Assembly (NCBI GenBank): GCA_965203265.1
Contig: CBDBBV010000002.1
Span: 620,001-684,000 of the forward strand
Origin: JAHRAW01 sp965203265
GTDB taxonomy: Bacteria > Pseudomonadota > Gammaproteobacteria > Arenicellales > Poriferihabitantaceae
Direction: 5' to 3'
Length of the DNA: 64,000 bases
In this document: positions 26,784 through 36,803 of the stretch, in pieces
How the letters are laid out: each line of letters starts with the position of its first letter
How positions within the stretch are numbered: position 1 is the first letter of the stretch
Position numbers and translations under genes: made by a program
The notes under the pieces: model-generated
What the model saw: only the letters and a program-made list of their open reading frames with translations
What the model was told of the DNA's origin: nothing
The model's database searches: none

Positions 26784-27719
26784 ATGGTTGCAACCCCTGC
26801 GGAGCATCCCGCCGAATCCAAGCCCGATCTGGCGATCATCGGAGTCGGCCTGATTGGCGGCTCGGCGGCGCTGGCGCTGAAGCGGCGCGAACGGGTGGGC
26901 GCGGTCATCGGCGCCGGCCGCTCGCGCGCCAACTTGGAGCTGGCGTTGCGTCTGGGCGTCATCGACGAAATCGCCGACCATCCGGCGGACGCCGCCGAGC
27001 GCGCCGACATCATCATGCTGGCGACGCCGGTGAACGCCATCGCCGGATTGTTCGAGGCCATTCTGCCGGCGCTCGACGAGCGCAAAATCGTCACCGATGT
27101 GGGCAGCGTCAAGGGCGGCGTGTGCGACGCCGCGTCGGCCGCGCTGGGCGCCGCAGTCAGCCGCTTCGTGCCGAGCCATCCGGTGGCCGGCAAGGAGCAT
27201 TCCGGGGTGCGCGCGGCCACCGCCGATCTGTTCGAGAATCACAATGTGGTGCTGACTCCGTCGGCGCGCACCGACGCCGACGCCGTCGATCGAATTCGCC
27301 GCCTGTGGACTGCCGTCGGCGCGCAAGTGAGCACCATGGATGTGCAGTCCCATGATCGGATACTCGCGGTTACCAGTCATCTGCCGCATGTGCTGGCCTA
27401 CGCCATGGTGGATTTCTTCGCCGCTCGCGGAGACCTCGCCCACCATTGCGACATGGCCGCCGGTGGTTTCTACGACTTCACCCGCACCACCTCCAGCGAC
27501 GCGGATATGTGGCGCGACATCTGCCTGATGAATCGGAGGCAAATCCTGCGGCAACTGGACGGCTTCAGCGCGAGCCTCGAGCGCCTCAGGGGGCTGATCG
27601 ACGCGGGCGACGGCGACGCTCTGGCACGCCTGTTCGCCGCCGCCAAGGAAACCCGCTCGATGGTCGCCGAGCGACGCAAACAGCGGCTCAGCGGCTCAAG
27701 CAGCGGCCCAGCGGCCTAG
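26784..27719 (+). CDS. tyrA: Prephenate dehydrogenase
   Basis: 311-residue NAD(P)-dependent enzyme converting prephenate to 4-hydroxyphenylpyruvate for tyrosine. The Rossmann motif IIGVGLIGGSAALALKRR, then TDVGSVKGG and SHPVAGKEHSG, and the later SHLPHVLAYAMVDFF are typical. Unlike in pseudomonads it is a separate protein, not fused to aroA. The start at 26784 follows the pheA stop by 17 bases, a spacer made of a twofold GAGTCGAGC-like repeat. The C-terminal tail is a short serine/glycine run encoded by repeats of AGCGGC-type triplets. Confidence 0.95.
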   Translation: MVATPAEHPAESKPDLAIIGVGLIGGSAALALKRRERVGAVIGAGRSRANLELALRLGVIDEIADHPADAAERADIIMLATPVNAIAGLFEAILPALDERKIVTDVGSVKGGVCDAASAALGAAVSRFVPSHPVAGKEHSGVRAATADLFENHNVVLTPSARTDADAVDRIRRLWTAVGAQVSTMDVQSHDRILAVTSHLPHVLAYAMVDFFAARGDLAHHCDMAAGGFYDFTRTTSSDADMWRDICLMNRRQILRQLDGFSASLERLRGLIDAGDGDALARLFAAAKETRSMVAERRKQRLSGSSSGPAA

Positions 27720-27745
27720 GCGTAGGTGTCCCCGGCGTGCGATTA

Positions 27746-29038
27746 ATGGTAACCCCCGGCGGCCCCCTGCGCGGCGAAATCCGAGTCGCCGCGGACAAAT
27801 CCATCTCCCACCGCGCGGTCATGTTGGCCGCCATAGCCACCGGCACCAGCCGGGTGCACAACCTGCTGCAGGGCGAGGATGTGCGCGCCACCATCGGCGC
27901 ATTCCGGCAGATGGGCGTGCACATAGACGAGATCGCGCCGGACGAAATCGCCATAACCGGCGTCGGCCTGCACGGATTGCGCCAGCCGTCGGCGGCGTTG
28001 GATCTGGGGAATTCGGGCACCGCGCTGCGTCTGCTCGCCGGGCTGTTGTGCGGCCAGCGCTGGCCGTCGACTCTGCTGGGCGACGCTTCCCTGCAAACTC
28101 GCCCGATGGCGCGCATCGTCGAACCGTTGACGCAAATGGGGGCGGTCATCCAAGCCGACCGTCAACGCCCGCCTCTGCGAATTTCTCCGGCGCCCCGGCT
28201 GCGAGGCATTCACTACCAGATGCCCGTGGCCAGCGCGCAAGTGAAATCCTGCCTGTTGCTGGCGGGGCTGTATGCCGAGGGCGAAACCTCGGTGGTCGAG
28301 GCGACGCCGACTCGCGACCATAGCGAACGCATGCTGGCGCGCTTCGGCTATCGGGTGAACACGCAAGATGGGGCGGTGAGCGTGCGCGGCGGCGGGGAAT
28401 TGCGCGCCTGCGAAGTGCATATACCGGCGGACTTGTCGTCGGCGGCATTTTTTCTGGTGGGCGCCTCGATCATTCGCGGCAGTGATGTATTGCTGCGCCG
28501 GGTGGGGGTCAACCCGAGTCGCAGCGGCGTGCTCGCCATCCTCGGGCGAATGGGCGCCGACATCGAATTGACCAACTGCGGCACCCTCGGCGGCGAGCCG
28601 GTGGCCGACATTCGGGTGCGCGCCGCGAATCTGCACGGTTGTCGCATCGGCGGTGACGACATCGCTCTGGCCATCGATGAAATCCCCGCCATCGCCGTGG
28701 CCGCGGCCTGCGCTCGCGGCAGCACGGAAATTCGCGACGCAGCCGAATTGCGCGTCAAGGAAAGCGACCGAATCAACAGCGTGGCGGCGGCCCTCGAGTC
28801 TCTCGGCGTTTCCGTCGAGGAGCACGCCGATGGCTTGACCATTGTCGGCGGCTCGCTCGGCGGCGGCTGCGTGGACAGCCGGGGGGATCATCGCGTCGCC
28901 ATGGCCTTTGCCCTGGCGGGTGGCGCGGCGGGTGGCGCGGTGGAAGTGCGCAACTGCGAAAACATCGCCACCTCCTTCCCCGAATTCTGCCGCACGGCGA
29001 GTCGAGCCGGGCTGGAAATCAATGCCGATGCCGCCTGA
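27746..29038 (+). CDS. aroA: 3-phosphoshikimate 1-carboxyvinyltransferase (EPSP synthase)
   Basis: 430-residue shikimate-pathway enzyme joining phosphoenolpyruvate and shikimate-3-phosphate. Motifs: VAADKSISHRAVMLAA (PEP-contacting lysine), LGNSGTALRLLAGLL, SLQTRPMARIVEPL, EATPTRDHSERML, and RVKESDRI near the C-terminus. The second motif has serine where the E. coli enzyme has alanine (GNAGTA). ATG 27746 is used; an in-frame GTG at 27737 is possible. Its end overlaps the start of cmk, so translation is probably coupled. Confidence 0.96.
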   Translation: MVTPGGPLRGEIRVAADKSISHRAVMLAAIATGTSRVHNLLQGEDVRATIGAFRQMGVHIDEIAPDEIAITGVGLHGLRQPSAALDLGNSGTALRLLAGLLCGQRWPSTLLGDASLQTRPMARIVEPLTQMGAVIQADRQRPPLRISPAPRLRGIHYQMPVASAQVKSCLLLAGLYAEGETSVVEATPTRDHSERMLARFGYRVNTQDGAVSVRGGGELRACEVHIPADLSSAAFFLVGASIIRGSDVLLRRVGVNPSRSGVLAILGRMGADIELTNCGTLGGEPVADIRVRAANLHGCRIGGDDIALAIDEIPAIAVAAACARGSTEIRDAAELRVKESDRINSVAAALESLGVSVEEHADGLTIVGGSLGGGCVDSRGDHRVAMAFALAGGAAGGAVEVRNCENIATSFPEFCRTASRAGLEINADAA

Positions 29039-29726
29039 AGCGCCCAAGTCGCCCAAGTCGCTCAAGTCGCCGATCGTAACGCTGGACGGCCCCAGCGGTT
29101 CCGGCAAGGGAACCATCGCGCAGGCGCTGGCGAGTCGGCTGGGTTGGCACTATCTGGAAAGCGGCGCGCTCTACCGAGTGCTCGGCTTGCTGGCGCAGCG
29201 CAACGGCGTCGCCTTGGACGATGTGGACGGTTTGGTCGAGATTGCCGGCGGCCTGCGATTGTCGTTCGAGAACGACTCCGTTTTTCTGGGGGAGGAAGAG
29301 ATCGGCGATCGGATTCGCACCGAGCAGGCCGGCGAGCGAGCCTCCCGGGTGGCGCCCCTGCCGGCGGTGCGCGCCACGCTGTTGGCTTGGCAGCGGCGCT
29401 GTGCCCGCCCGCCGGGGTTGGTGGCCGACGGGCGCGACATGGGCACCGTGGTTTTCCCCTCGGCGGATTGCAAGATATTCCTCACCGCGAGCGCTCAGGC
29501 GCGCGCGCAAAGGCGTTTCAAGCAGTTGAGGGAAAAGGGGTTTGATGTTAGTATCCGGCGGCTTTTGCGGGACATCGTCGAGCGCGACCGACGCGATTCG
29601 AGCCGCTCCGTTTCCCCCCTGAAATGCGCCAGCGATGCCTTCGAGCTGGATACCACCGAATTGTCCATCGACGAAGTGATGGAAGTGGTGTCCGCGCGGG
29701 TAGGGGAAAAGATCGCGAACCGCTGA
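29022..29726 (+). CDS. cmk: Cytidylate kinase
   Basis: 234-residue enzyme that phosphorylates CMP and dCMP. P-loop LDGPSGSGKGTIAQALASRL, the YLESGALYRVLG substrate segment and the ADGRDMGTVVFP motif are clear; the LID arginines lie in RRLLRDIVERDRRDSSR. The start lies within the last codons of aroA (ATG 29022 or 29028). The N-terminal residues APKSPKSLKSP come from a threefold CCCAAGTCG repeat and precede the conserved domain, so they look like a repeat-derived extension. Confidence 0.95.
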   Translation: MPMPPEAPKSPKSLKSPIVTLDGPSGSGKGTIAQALASRLGWHYLESGALYRVLGLLAQRNGVALDDVDGLVEIAGGLRLSFENDSVFLGEEEIGDRIRTEQAGERASRVAPLPAVRATLLAWQRRCARPPGLVADGRDMGTVVFPSADCKIFLTASAQARAQRRFKQLREKGFDVSIRRLLRDIVERDRRDSSRSVSPLKCASDAFELDTTELSIDEVMEVVSARVGEKIANR

Positions 29727-29877
29727 TCAGCCGGCTCGCGTACCAGTGCGCGGTTGCGTTGTCGTTGTATACGCTGCCGCGGTGTGTTGAAACTTCAATC
29801 GATTGAAAGAGGCTGCCCGGACAATTCGCCTACCGCGCGATGGCGCGATGGAGCATTTTGCTTCGGGTTTTTTATAC

Positions 29878-31554
29878 ATGACAGAGACTTTTGCGGCGTT
29901 GTTGGAAGAGAGTTTGTCGGGCGTGATCATGCGCCCCGGCGAGCTCATCATGGGTGATGTGGTGGAGGCGAACGACGACTATGTCATCGTCAGCGCCGGA
30001 TTGAAATCGGATGCGGAAATTCCGGCGGCGGAATTCAAGAATCCGGCCGGCGAGCTGACCGTTCAGGTCGGCGACCGAGTGGAAGTAACGCTGGAGGCGG
30101 TGGAGGACGGCAGCGGCAATACCCGCATGTCGCGGGAGCGGGCGGTACGCGCGCGCGCTTGGGCGGAATTGGCCAAGGCGCACGAGGAAAGCGCCGTCAT
30201 CAGCGGCATCGTCACCGGCAAGGTCAAGGGCGGATTCACCGTCGATGTGCGCAGTTTGCGGGCGTTTCTGCCGGGTTCGCTGGTGGATGTGCGCCCGCTC
30301 AAGGACGCCGCCGGCATCGAGGGGAGCGAACTCGATTTCAAGATCATCAAACTCGATCAGCAGCGCAACAACATCGTCGTCTCGCGGCGCGCCATAGTCG
30401 AAACGGAACTGAACGAGGAGCGCGAAAAACTGCTCGACAGTCTGGAAGAGGGCTTGGTGGTCAAGGGCGTGGTGAAAAACCTGACCGACTACGGCGCCTT
30501 CGTCAATCTCGGCGGCTTGGACGGGCTGCTGCACATCACCGATCTCGCTTGGCGGCGGGTGCGGCATCCTTCCGAAGTGATCAATGTCGGCGACGAGGTC
30601 GAGGCGCGGGTGCTCAAATTCGACCGCGAGCACTGCCGCGTTTCCCTCGGCTTGAAACAACTGGGCGACGATCCGTGGCACGAAATTGCGCGCCGTTATC
30701 CAGTGAATACCCGCCTGTTCGGGCGGGTGACCAACCGCACCGACTACGGCGCCTTTGTCGAGCTGGAAGAGGGGGTTGAAGGGCTGGTGCATCTGTCCGA
30801 AATGGACTGGACCAACAAGAACATCCATCCGGCCAAGGTCTGTCATGTAGGCGACGAGGTGGAGGTCATGGTGCTCGACATCGATCCGGAACGCCGCCGA
30901 GTCTCCCTCGGCATGAAGCAATGCAAGCCCAATCCGTGGGATGAATTCGCCGCCACCCACAAGAAGGGCGACCTCATTCGCGGCAACATCCGCTCGATCA
31001 CCGATTTCGGCGTGTTCATCGGGGTAGAGGGCGGCATCGACGGCTTGGTTCACCTTTCCGACCTGTCGTGGGATCGCCCCGGGGAGGAAGCGGTTACCGA
31101 CTACAAGAAGGGCGATGAGCTCGCCGTGGTGGTGCTCGCCGTGGACGCCGAGCGCGAGCGCATTTCCCTCGGCCTCAAGCAGGCCAGCGAAGATCCCTTC
31201 GCCGGCTATGTTGCCAGTAACGGCAAGGGCAGCACGGTCCAGGGCGTGATCAAGGCGGTTACCGCCAAGGGCGCCACGGTCGAACTTGCGCCCAGTGTGG
31301 AGGGTTATTTGCGGGTTTCGGAGATTTCCCGCGAGCGGGTGGAGGATGCGCGTTCGGCGCTTGCCCAAGGAGATGAAATCGAGGCCAAGATCACCAGCAT
31401 CGAGCGCAAGGATCGTCGCATTTCCCTGTCGATCAAGGTGCGCGAGACGGAAATCGAAGGCGAGGCCATGCAGGAATATGCCCGCGATGCCACCATGGGA
31501 AGCGCCAAACTGGGAGACAAACTCAAGGAACAACTCGACAAGCAGACCTCCTGA
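29878..31554 (+). CDS. rpsA: 30S ribosomal protein S1
   Basis: 558 residues, matching the usual six-domain S1 of gammaproteobacteria. It binds mRNA single strands at the 30S platform and helps translation initiation. Domains 3-6 show the S1 fold repeatedly, for example [40 protein letters not shown] and [20 protein letters not shown]. The start at ATG 29878 ([12 protein letters not shown]) has no Shine-Dalgarno sequence, only a T-rich leader. A weak leader of that sort is known for autogenous control of rpsA, which is likely here too. Confidence 0.98.
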   Translation: MTETFAALLEESLSGVIMRPGELIMGDVVEANDDYVIVSAGLKSDAEIPAAEFKNPAGELTVQVGDRVEVTLEAVEDGSGNTRMSRERAVRARAWAELAKAHEESAVISGIVTGKVKGGFTVDVRSLRAFLPGSLVDVRPLKDAAGIEGSELDFKIIKLDQQRNNIVVSRRAIVETELNEEREKLLDSLEEGLVVKGVVKNLTDYGAFVNLGGLDGLLHITDLAWRRVRHPSEVINVGDEVEARVLKFDREHCRVSLGLKQLGDDPWHEIARRYPVNTRLFGRVTNRTDYGAFVELEEGVEGLVHLSEMDWTNKNIHPAKVCHVGDEVEVMVLDIDPERRRVSLGMKQCKPNPWDEFAATHKKGDLIRGNIRSITDFGVFIGVEGGIDGLVHLSDLSWDRPGEEAVTDYKKGDELAVVVLAVDAERERISLGLKQASEDPFAGYVASNGKGSTVQGVIKAVTAKGATVELAPSVEGYLRVSEISRERVEDARSALAQGDEIEAKITSIERKDRRISLSIKVRETEIEGEAMQEYARDATMGSAKLGDKLKEQLDKQTS

Positions 31555-31565
31555 GATCATCCGCC

Positions 31566-31922
31566 ATGGCGACGGAGCACAGCAAACAGCCGCCCCCTGC
31601 GACGCTGACGAAATCCGAATTGGTGGCCTGCATCGCCCGCGACCAACCGCAGTTGTCGGAGCAGGATGTGGAACTCGCGGTGAACAGCATCATCGAGCGC
31701 ATGCGCACTGCCCTGATCGCCGGGGAGCGCGTTGAAATTCGCGGATTCGGCAGCATGGCTCTGCGCTATCGCCCACCGCGCAACGGGCGCAACCCGAAGA
31801 CCGGCGAGCGCGTGTGGGTGGCGGAAAAATATGTCCCCCACTTCAAGCCGGGCAGCAACCTGCGCGAGCGGGTAGACCGAGCGGCCAAGAACACCGACGC
31901 TACTGACGCCACGGAGCCGTGA
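31566..31922 (+). CDS. ihfB: Integration host factor subunit beta
   Basis: 118-residue DNA-bending protein of the HU/IHF family, about 20 residues longer than E. coli IhfB. The DNA-binding arm motif [21 protein letters not shown] contains the proline that intercalates DNA, and the end of the fold is [15 protein letters not shown] 12-residue N-terminal extension ([12 protein letters not shown]) and a polar C-terminal tail flank the core. It follows rpsA by 11 bases; its stop overlaps the lapA GTG start. Confidence 0.95.
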   Translation: MATEHSKQPPPATLTKSELVACIARDQPQLSEQDVELAVNSIIERMRTALIAGERVEIRGFGSMALRYRPPRNGRNPKTGERVWVAEKYVPHFKPGSNLRERVDRAAKNTDATDATEP

Positions 31923-32233
31923 GCCGGGCGGTGAAGAAATCTATGTATGCCGGGTTGGTCGTGGTGGTCGCCCTGTTCGGGCTGACCTTCAGCTACAAGA
32001 ACCACCACACCATCGAGATCGACTATTATTTCGGCATCCATTTTCAGGCCGTACTGTCGTTGTTGCTGTTTGCTGCCTTTGCTCTGGGCCTGCTGATCGG
32101 CTGTCTGGCGACCCTGCGCCACGCCCTCGCCGCCCGCCGCAAACTGGCGCGGGCGAAGCGAGACCTGCATGAACTGCAAGGCGCGAAGCAACCGTCTTCC
32201 GAACCCGTGGCGCCGACGCAAACTGGCAAGTGA
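31919..32233 (+). CDS. lapA: LPS assembly protein LapA (DUF1049 family)
   Basis: 104-residue inner-membrane protein with two helices (about 9-25 and 46-68), then a basic cytosolic helix [18 protein letters not shown]. It keeps the [14 protein letters not shown] segment typical of the family. With LapB it controls LpxC turnover and LPS supply. The start is the GTG in a GTGA overlap with the ihfB stop. It is followed by lapB after a spacer made of tandem repeats. Confidence 0.88.
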   Translation: MSRAVKKSMYAGLVVVVALFGLTFSYKNHHTIEIDYYFGIHFQAVLSLLLFAAFALGLLIGCLATLRHALAARRKLARAKRDLHELQGAKQPSSEPVAPTQTGK

Positions 32234-32292
32234 TCGCGTGATCGCGTGATCGCGGCCGGCGGCCGGCCAACTCATCGACTCATCAACTCATC
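32230..32292. repeat. Two adjacent short tandem repeats in the lapA-lapB spacer
   Basis: GTGATCGC occurs three times in a row (32230-32253, overlapping the lapA stop). After a GGCCGGC-rich stretch, ACTCATC occurs three times at 8-base spacing (32270-32292), ending 9 bases before the lapB ATG. The region shows no ribosome site in its last bases. Confidence 0.9.
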
Positions 32293-32301
32293 CCGATACA
32301 A

Positions 32302-33501
32302 ATGGATCCGCTCTGGCTACTGCTGTTGTTGCCCGCCGCCGCCGTCGGCGGATGGATCATGGCGAAACGGGAATCGCGCGCGCCAAGCGCCGAGCCGTCC
32401 CTGCCGGAAGCCTACTTCAAGGGACTGCGCTTCCTCCTGAACGAACAGCCCGACAAGGCGCTGCAAGTGTTCCTCGAAGTGGTCGAGGTGGACAGCGAAA
32501 CCGTGGAGATGCACCTCGCGCTCGGCAACCTGTTTCGCCGCCGGGGGGAAATCGAACGAGCCACGCGCATACACCAGAATTTGGTGGCGAGATCGGACCT
32601 CGATGCGAACTTGCGCGAGTTGGCGTTGTTCGAATTGGCGCAGGATTACCTCAAGGCCGGTTTGCTCGATCGCGCCGAAAACCTGCTGCAGAAATTGCGC
32701 CGCACGCCGGAACACGGCGAACAAGCCTGCAGATTCCTGCTGCAAATCTACGATCAGGAAAAGGAATGGCGCAACGCGATCCGCATCGCCGAGGAACTGA
32801 CGCGAACCTCCGGCCCCGACCTGTCCACATCCCTCGCCCAGTATTGCTGCGAACTGGCGGAAGAGGCGATCGCCGCCGGCAAGAACGAACGCGCCGAGGC
32901 GCACCTCGAAGATGCCTTCCGCTACGATGCCCACTGCGTGCGCGCGGTCATCCAGTCCGGTCGGCTGGCCTCCATGCGCGGCAACCACCACAACGCCGTC
33001 GCCATCTGGCGCGGCTTGGAACACTGGGCGCCGCAGGCTCTCGGTGAAGTGGTCGATCATCTGGCCAACAGCTACACCGCCCTCGGCGACCTCGGCAGCT
33101 ACAGGCGATTCCTCCACGGCGCGGTGGAACACAATCCGGATTCGAGAATCATCGCGGCGTTGGCGGATATGGCGAATCGGGAAGAAGGCGAATCCGGCCA
33201 AGCCCTGCTGCTCGATCTGGTGCGCAAATATCCCAGTCTGGAGGGACTGTGCGAGTTGCTCAAATCCCGCGCGGCGAACAACCGCTCGGCGCGGGAGAAG
33301 AAGGATTTCACCTTGATCGCCGAGTTGCTGTCGCGGGTGGTCGGTCAGGGACGCGACTACCACTGCAACATCTGCGGCTTCAGCAGCGCCGCGCTGCATT
33401 GGCAATGCCCCGGCTGCCGAAGCTGGGGGAGCGTGCAGAAACGCGAAGCATTGGGAAGCGCCGCCCCGCCGCGCCTGCCGAAGGCGGAAATATCCGGATG
33501 A
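32302..33501 (+). CDS. lapB: LPS assembly protein LapB (TPR and rubredoxin-like metal domain)
   Basis: 399 residues: one N-terminal membrane anchor ([17 protein letters not shown]), then a long TPR superhelix (about 35-340), then a C-terminal rubredoxin-type zinc/iron knuckle CNICG and CPGC near residues 350-375. LapB (YciM) brings FtsH to LpxC and so limits LPS synthesis. Overall layout and length match E. coli LapB (389). Its last codon overlaps ugd (ATGA), linking LPS quality control with sugar precursor genes. Confidence 0.93.
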   Translation: MDPLWLLLLLPAAAVGGWIMAKRESRAPSAEPSLPEAYFKGLRFLLNEQPDKALQVFLEVVEVDSETVEMHLALGNLFRRRGEIERATRIHQNLVARSDLDANLRELALFELAQDYLKAGLLDRAENLLQKLRRTPEHGEQACRFLLQIYDQEKEWRNAIRIAEELTRTSGPDLSTSLAQYCCELAEEAIAAGKNERAEAHLEDAFRYDAHCVRAVIQSGRLASMRGNHHNAVAIWRGLEHWAPQALGEVVDHLANSYTALGDLGSYRRFLHGAVEHNPDSRIIAALADMANREEGESGQALLLDLVRKYPSLEGLCELLKSRAANNRSAREKKDFTLIAELLSRVVGQGRDYHCNICGFSSAALHWQCPGCRSWGSVQKREALGSAAPPRLPKAEISG

Positions 33502-34823
33502 ACATCACTGTAATCGGTAGCGGGTATGTGGGGCTGGTCAGCGGCGCCTGCCTGGCGGAAATGGGCAATCGCGTCGTCTGCGTGGACAATGACGACGCCA
33601 AAATCGCCGAACTGCGGCACGGCCGCCTGCCGATCCACGAGCCCGGCTTGGAGGCATTCGTGCGCGACAACAGCGCCCTCGGCCGGCTGCAATTCACCAC
33701 CGACATCGATCACGGCATCGACCACGGCGAAGTGATATTCATCGCCGTGGGAACCCCGCCGGACGAAGACGGCTCCGCCGACCTGCAGCATGTACTGGCG
33801 GTGGCCGAACGCATCGGCGAGCGTCTCGACGGCTACCGAGTGGTGGCGATCAAATCCACCGTGCCGGTGGGCACCACGCAAAAGACCAAGGCGCGCATCG
33901 CGGAAATTCTCGAGCGGCGCGGCGTCGCCATCCCCTTCAGCGTGGTGTCCAATCCGGAATTCCTCAAACAGGGGGCGGCGGTGGAAGACTTCATGCGCCC
34001 CCATCGCATCATAGTCGGCGCCGAGGACGCGCGCGCCCTCGATGTCATGCGCCAACTGTACGCGCCGTTCAACCGTAGCCACGAGCGCGTGCTCACCATG
34101 GACATCGCTTCCGCCGAACTGACCAAATACGCCGCCAACGCCATGCTCGCCACCCGCATTTCGTGCATGAACGAAATGGCCAATCTGGCGGAACGGCTGG
34201 GCGCCGACATCGAATCGGTGCGCACCGGCATCGGCGCCGATCCGCGCATCGGCTACGCCTTCATCTATGCCGGATGCGGCTACGGCGGTTCCTGTTTCCC
34301 CAAGGATGTGCAGGCGTTGTGCCACACCGCCGCCGAGGCCGGTTATCCGGCGCGCGTACTCGGCGCGGTGGAAGCGGTCAATCAGGAGCAGAAGCGCAAG
34401 CCGGTGGAAAAGGTGGTGGCGCACTTCGGCGAGGATTTGTCCGGCAAGCGATTCGCCCTGTGGGGGCTTGCCTTCAAGCCGGACACCGACGACATGCGCG
34501 CCGCGCCGAGTCGGGTGGTGATGGAGGCGCTGTGGCAGCGCGGCGCCACCGTGCACGCCTTCGACCCGGCGGCCACCGAGCAGGCGCGGCGCATCTACGG
34601 GCAACGGGACGATCTGAGACTGTATTGCGACGACCCCTATCAATCTCTGGAAGACGCCGACGCCCTCATCGTGGTTACCGAGTGGCGGGTGTTGCGGGCG
34701 GCGGAGCCGGCGCGAATTCAGGCGGCCATGCGCGGCAATGTGGTGATCGACGGGCGCAACATCTATGAGCCGGCGGCCATTCGCGCCGCCGAGCTGATCT
34801 ACTATGGAATCGGTCGCCGCTAG
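33498..34823 (+). CDS. ugd: UDP-glucose 6-dehydrogenase
   Basis: 441-residue enzyme that oxidises UDP-glucose to UDP-glucuronate with two NAD. N-terminal Rossmann [19 protein letters not shown], the [15 protein letters not shown] motif, the catalytic cysteine in [13 protein letters not shown], and [14 protein letters not shown] in the C-domain. The start overlaps the lapB stop, and the end overlaps the rfaE1 start by 20 bases. UDP-glucuronate would serve polysaccharide or LPS-core synthesis. Confidence 0.95.
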   Translation: MNITVIGSGYVGLVSGACLAEMGNRVVCVDNDDAKIAELRHGRLPIHEPGLEAFVRDNSALGRLQFTTDIDHGIDHGEVIFIAVGTPPDEDGSADLQHVLAVAERIGERLDGYRVVAIKSTVPVGTTQKTKARIAEILERRGVAIPFSVVSNPEFLKQGAAVEDFMRPHRIIVGAEDARALDVMRQLYAPFNRSHERVLTMDIASAELTKYAANAMLATRISCMNEMANLAERLGADIESVRTGIGADPRIGYAFIYAGCGYGGSCFPKDVQALCHTAAEAGYPARVLGAVEAVNQEQKRKPVEKVVAHFGEDLSGKRFALWGLAFKPDTDDMRAAPSRVVMEALWQRGATVHAFDPAATEQARRIYGQRDDLRLYCDDPYQSLEDADALIVVTEWRVLRAAEPARIQAAMRGNVVIDGRNIYEPAAIRAAELIYYGIGRR

Positions 34824-35769
34824 CCTCGAGCAACTCGCGGCGTGCAAAATTCTGGTGGCGGGCGACGCCATGCTCGACCGCTACTGGTTCGGGCGAGTCG
34901 ATCGCATCTCCCCCGAAGCGCCGGTGCCGGTGGTGGCTGTGTGCGCCAGCGAGGAGCGCATCGGCGGCGCCGGCAATGTGGCCGGCAACATCACCTCTCT
35001 GGGGGGAGAGTGCGCGCTGTTGTCGGTGGTGGGGGACGACGAGGCCGGGCGCAAAGTCGGCGAAATCGCCGCCGATCTGGGCATCGAACCCCATCTGGTG
35101 GTGGAGCGAGGCGGCCAAACCACCGTCAAATTGCGCGTGCTGTCGCGCAACCAGCAGCTGTTGCGCGCGGATTTCGAATCCTGCCCCGGTACGTCGGCGC
35201 TGGACGACGCCCGAGCCAAGTACGCCGAACTGCTCGCGCGCCATCAGGTCGTGGTGCTGTCGGACTACGGCAAGGGCGGCCTCGGCCGCAGCGAAGCCCT
35301 CATCGCCGCGGCGGCGGACAAAAAAGTGCCGGTGCTGGTGGATCCCAAGGGCAGCGACTTCTCCCGCTATCGCGGCGCCGCGCTGGTTACCCCGAACCTG
35401 AAGGAATTCGAGCAGGTGGTGGGCGCGGTGCGGGATGACGAGGATATGCAGGTCAAGGCGCGCAACCTGATGCGCCGCCATCGTCTCGGCAAACTGCTGG
35501 TCACGCTGAGCGATCGCGGCATGGTGTTGTTCTCGCGCGGCGGCGCCGCCATCCGCTGCGAGGCGCGGGCGCGGGAAGTGTACGATGTCAGCGGCGCCGG
35601 CGACTCGGTGATCGCGGTGATGGCCATGGCGACGGCGGCCGGGTTGCACCAGCGAGTCGCTCTGAGTCTGGCCACCAGCGCCGCCGGCGTGGTGGTGTCC
35701 AAACTGGGCACCGCCGCCGCCAGCGTGGCGGAGCTCGACGCCGCGATACGGCGGGATTTTCCGCAATGA
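34804..35769 (+). CDS. rfaE1: D-glycero-beta-D-manno-heptose-7-phosphate kinase
   Basis: 321-residue PfkB-fold sugar kinase equal to the first domain of E. coli HldE; the cytidylyltransferase domain is absent and must be encoded elsewhere. Motifs: [14 protein letters not shown], the [10 protein letters not shown] segment, [23 protein letters not shown], and the catalytic [11 protein letters not shown]. It makes heptose-1,7-bisphosphate for the LPS inner core. It overlaps ugd upstream and rfaD downstream (ATGA). Confidence 0.93.
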   Translation: MESVAASLEQLAACKILVAGDAMLDRYWFGRVDRISPEAPVPVVAVCASEERIGGAGNVAGNITSLGGECALLSVVGDDEAGRKVGEIAADLGIEPHLVVERGGQTTVKLRVLSRNQQLLRADFESCPGTSALDDARAKYAELLARHQVVVLSDYGKGGLGRSEALIAAAADKKVPVLVDPKGSDFSRYRGAALVTPNLKEFEQVVGAVRDDEDMQVKARNLMRRHRLGKLLVTLSDRGMVLFSRGGAAIRCEARAREVYDVSGAGDSVIAVMAMATAAGLHQRVALSLATSAAGVVVSKLGTAAASVAELDAAIRRDFPQ

Positions 35770-36803
35770 CGACCATCGTGGTCACCGGCGGCGCCGGATT
35801 CATCGGCTCCAATCTGGTTCAGGCACTGAATCGCCGGGGAATCAGCGAAATTCTGGTGGTGGACGACCTCACCGACGGCGACAAGATGCGCAACCTGTCC
35901 GACCTGATCATCAGCGACTACATGGACAAACGCGAATTTCTGGCGGCGGTGAGCGCCGATCGATTGCCGCACTCGTTGCGCTCGGTACGCGCGGTGCTGC
36001 ATCAGGGCGCGTGCACCGACACCATGGCCACGGACGGCGCATTCGTCCTCGAAAACAATTTCACCTACTCCAAGGCCCTCTACCACTTCTGCGCCAAACG
36101 CCGGGCGCAATACATCTACGCCTCCTCCGCCTCGGTATACGGCGGCGGCGACGAATTTGCCGAAGCGCCGCAAAACGAACGACCTTTGAATGTCTATGCT
36201 TGGTCGAAACTGTTGTTCGACCAATTCGTCCGCCACCGCCACCACCCACGGGCACAATTCCAGTGCGTCGGCCTGCGCTACTTCAATGTGTACGGCTCGC
36301 GGGAGCAGCACAAGGGCAAAATGGCCTCGGTGCCGTGGCATTTCTTCAATCAGTATCAGGCGGATGGCCAAGTGAGATTGTTCGCCGGCAGCGACGGCTA
36401 CGCAGACGGCGCGCAGCGGCGGGATTTCGTGTCTGTGGAGGATGTGGTCAAGATCAACCTGTTCTTCCTCGACAACCCATCTCTCAGCGGCATCTACAAC
36501 GCCGCCACCGGCCACAGCCACACCTTCAACGAGGTGGCCGTGGCGGTGCTCAACGCCTGCCGCCGCCAGCGGGGGGAAACGCCGATTTCCTACGATCGGG
36601 CGGTCAACGGCGGAGAGATCGCCTACATTCAAGTGCCGGAGGCACTGCGCGGCAAATACCAGAGTTACACCTGCGCCGACCTGACGAAACTGCGCGGCAT
36701 CGGCTACGACGGGGAATTTCTCGATGTGGCCTCGGGCGTGGAAAGGTACCTGAGCGAACTGTTGCGCTCGCCCGGCGAGGGAGGCGAAGGCGGAGGGCTG
36801 TGA
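35766..36803 (+). CDS. rfaD: ADP-L-glycero-D-manno-heptose 6-epimerase
   Basis: 345-residue short-chain dehydrogenase-type epimerase finishing the ADP-heptose precursor of LPS core. NADP-binding VTGGAGFIGSNLV, HQGACTDTMATDG, SSASVYGGGDEF and the YAWSKLLFD catalytic Tyr/Lys pair are all present. The C-terminal LLRSPGEGGEGGGL tail is low-complexity. Start and stop both overlap neighbours by four bases, consistent with one operon for heptose synthesis. Confidence 0.96.
   Translation: MTTIVVTGGAGFIGSNLVQALNRRGISEILVVDDLTDGDKMRNLSDLIISDYMDKREFLAAVSADRLPHSLRSVRAVLHQGACTDTMATDGAFVLENNFTYSKALYHFCAKRRAQYIYASSASVYGGGDEFAEAPQNERPLNVYAWSKLLFDQFVRHRHHPRAQFQCVGLRYFNVYGSREQHKGKMASVPWHFFNQYQADGQVRLFAGSDGYADGAQRRDFVSVEDVVKINLFFLDNPSLSGIYNAATGHSHTFNEVAVAVLNACRRQRGETPISYDRAVNGGEIAYIQVPEALRGKYQSYTCADLTKLRGIGYDGEFLDVASGVERYLSELLRSPGEGGEGGGL

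Noticed and set aside
29727..29877. A riboswitch or strongly structured regulator upstream of rpsA
   Set aside because: I could not trace a convincing conserved fold by eye; S1 autoregulation is mentioned only as an expectation.
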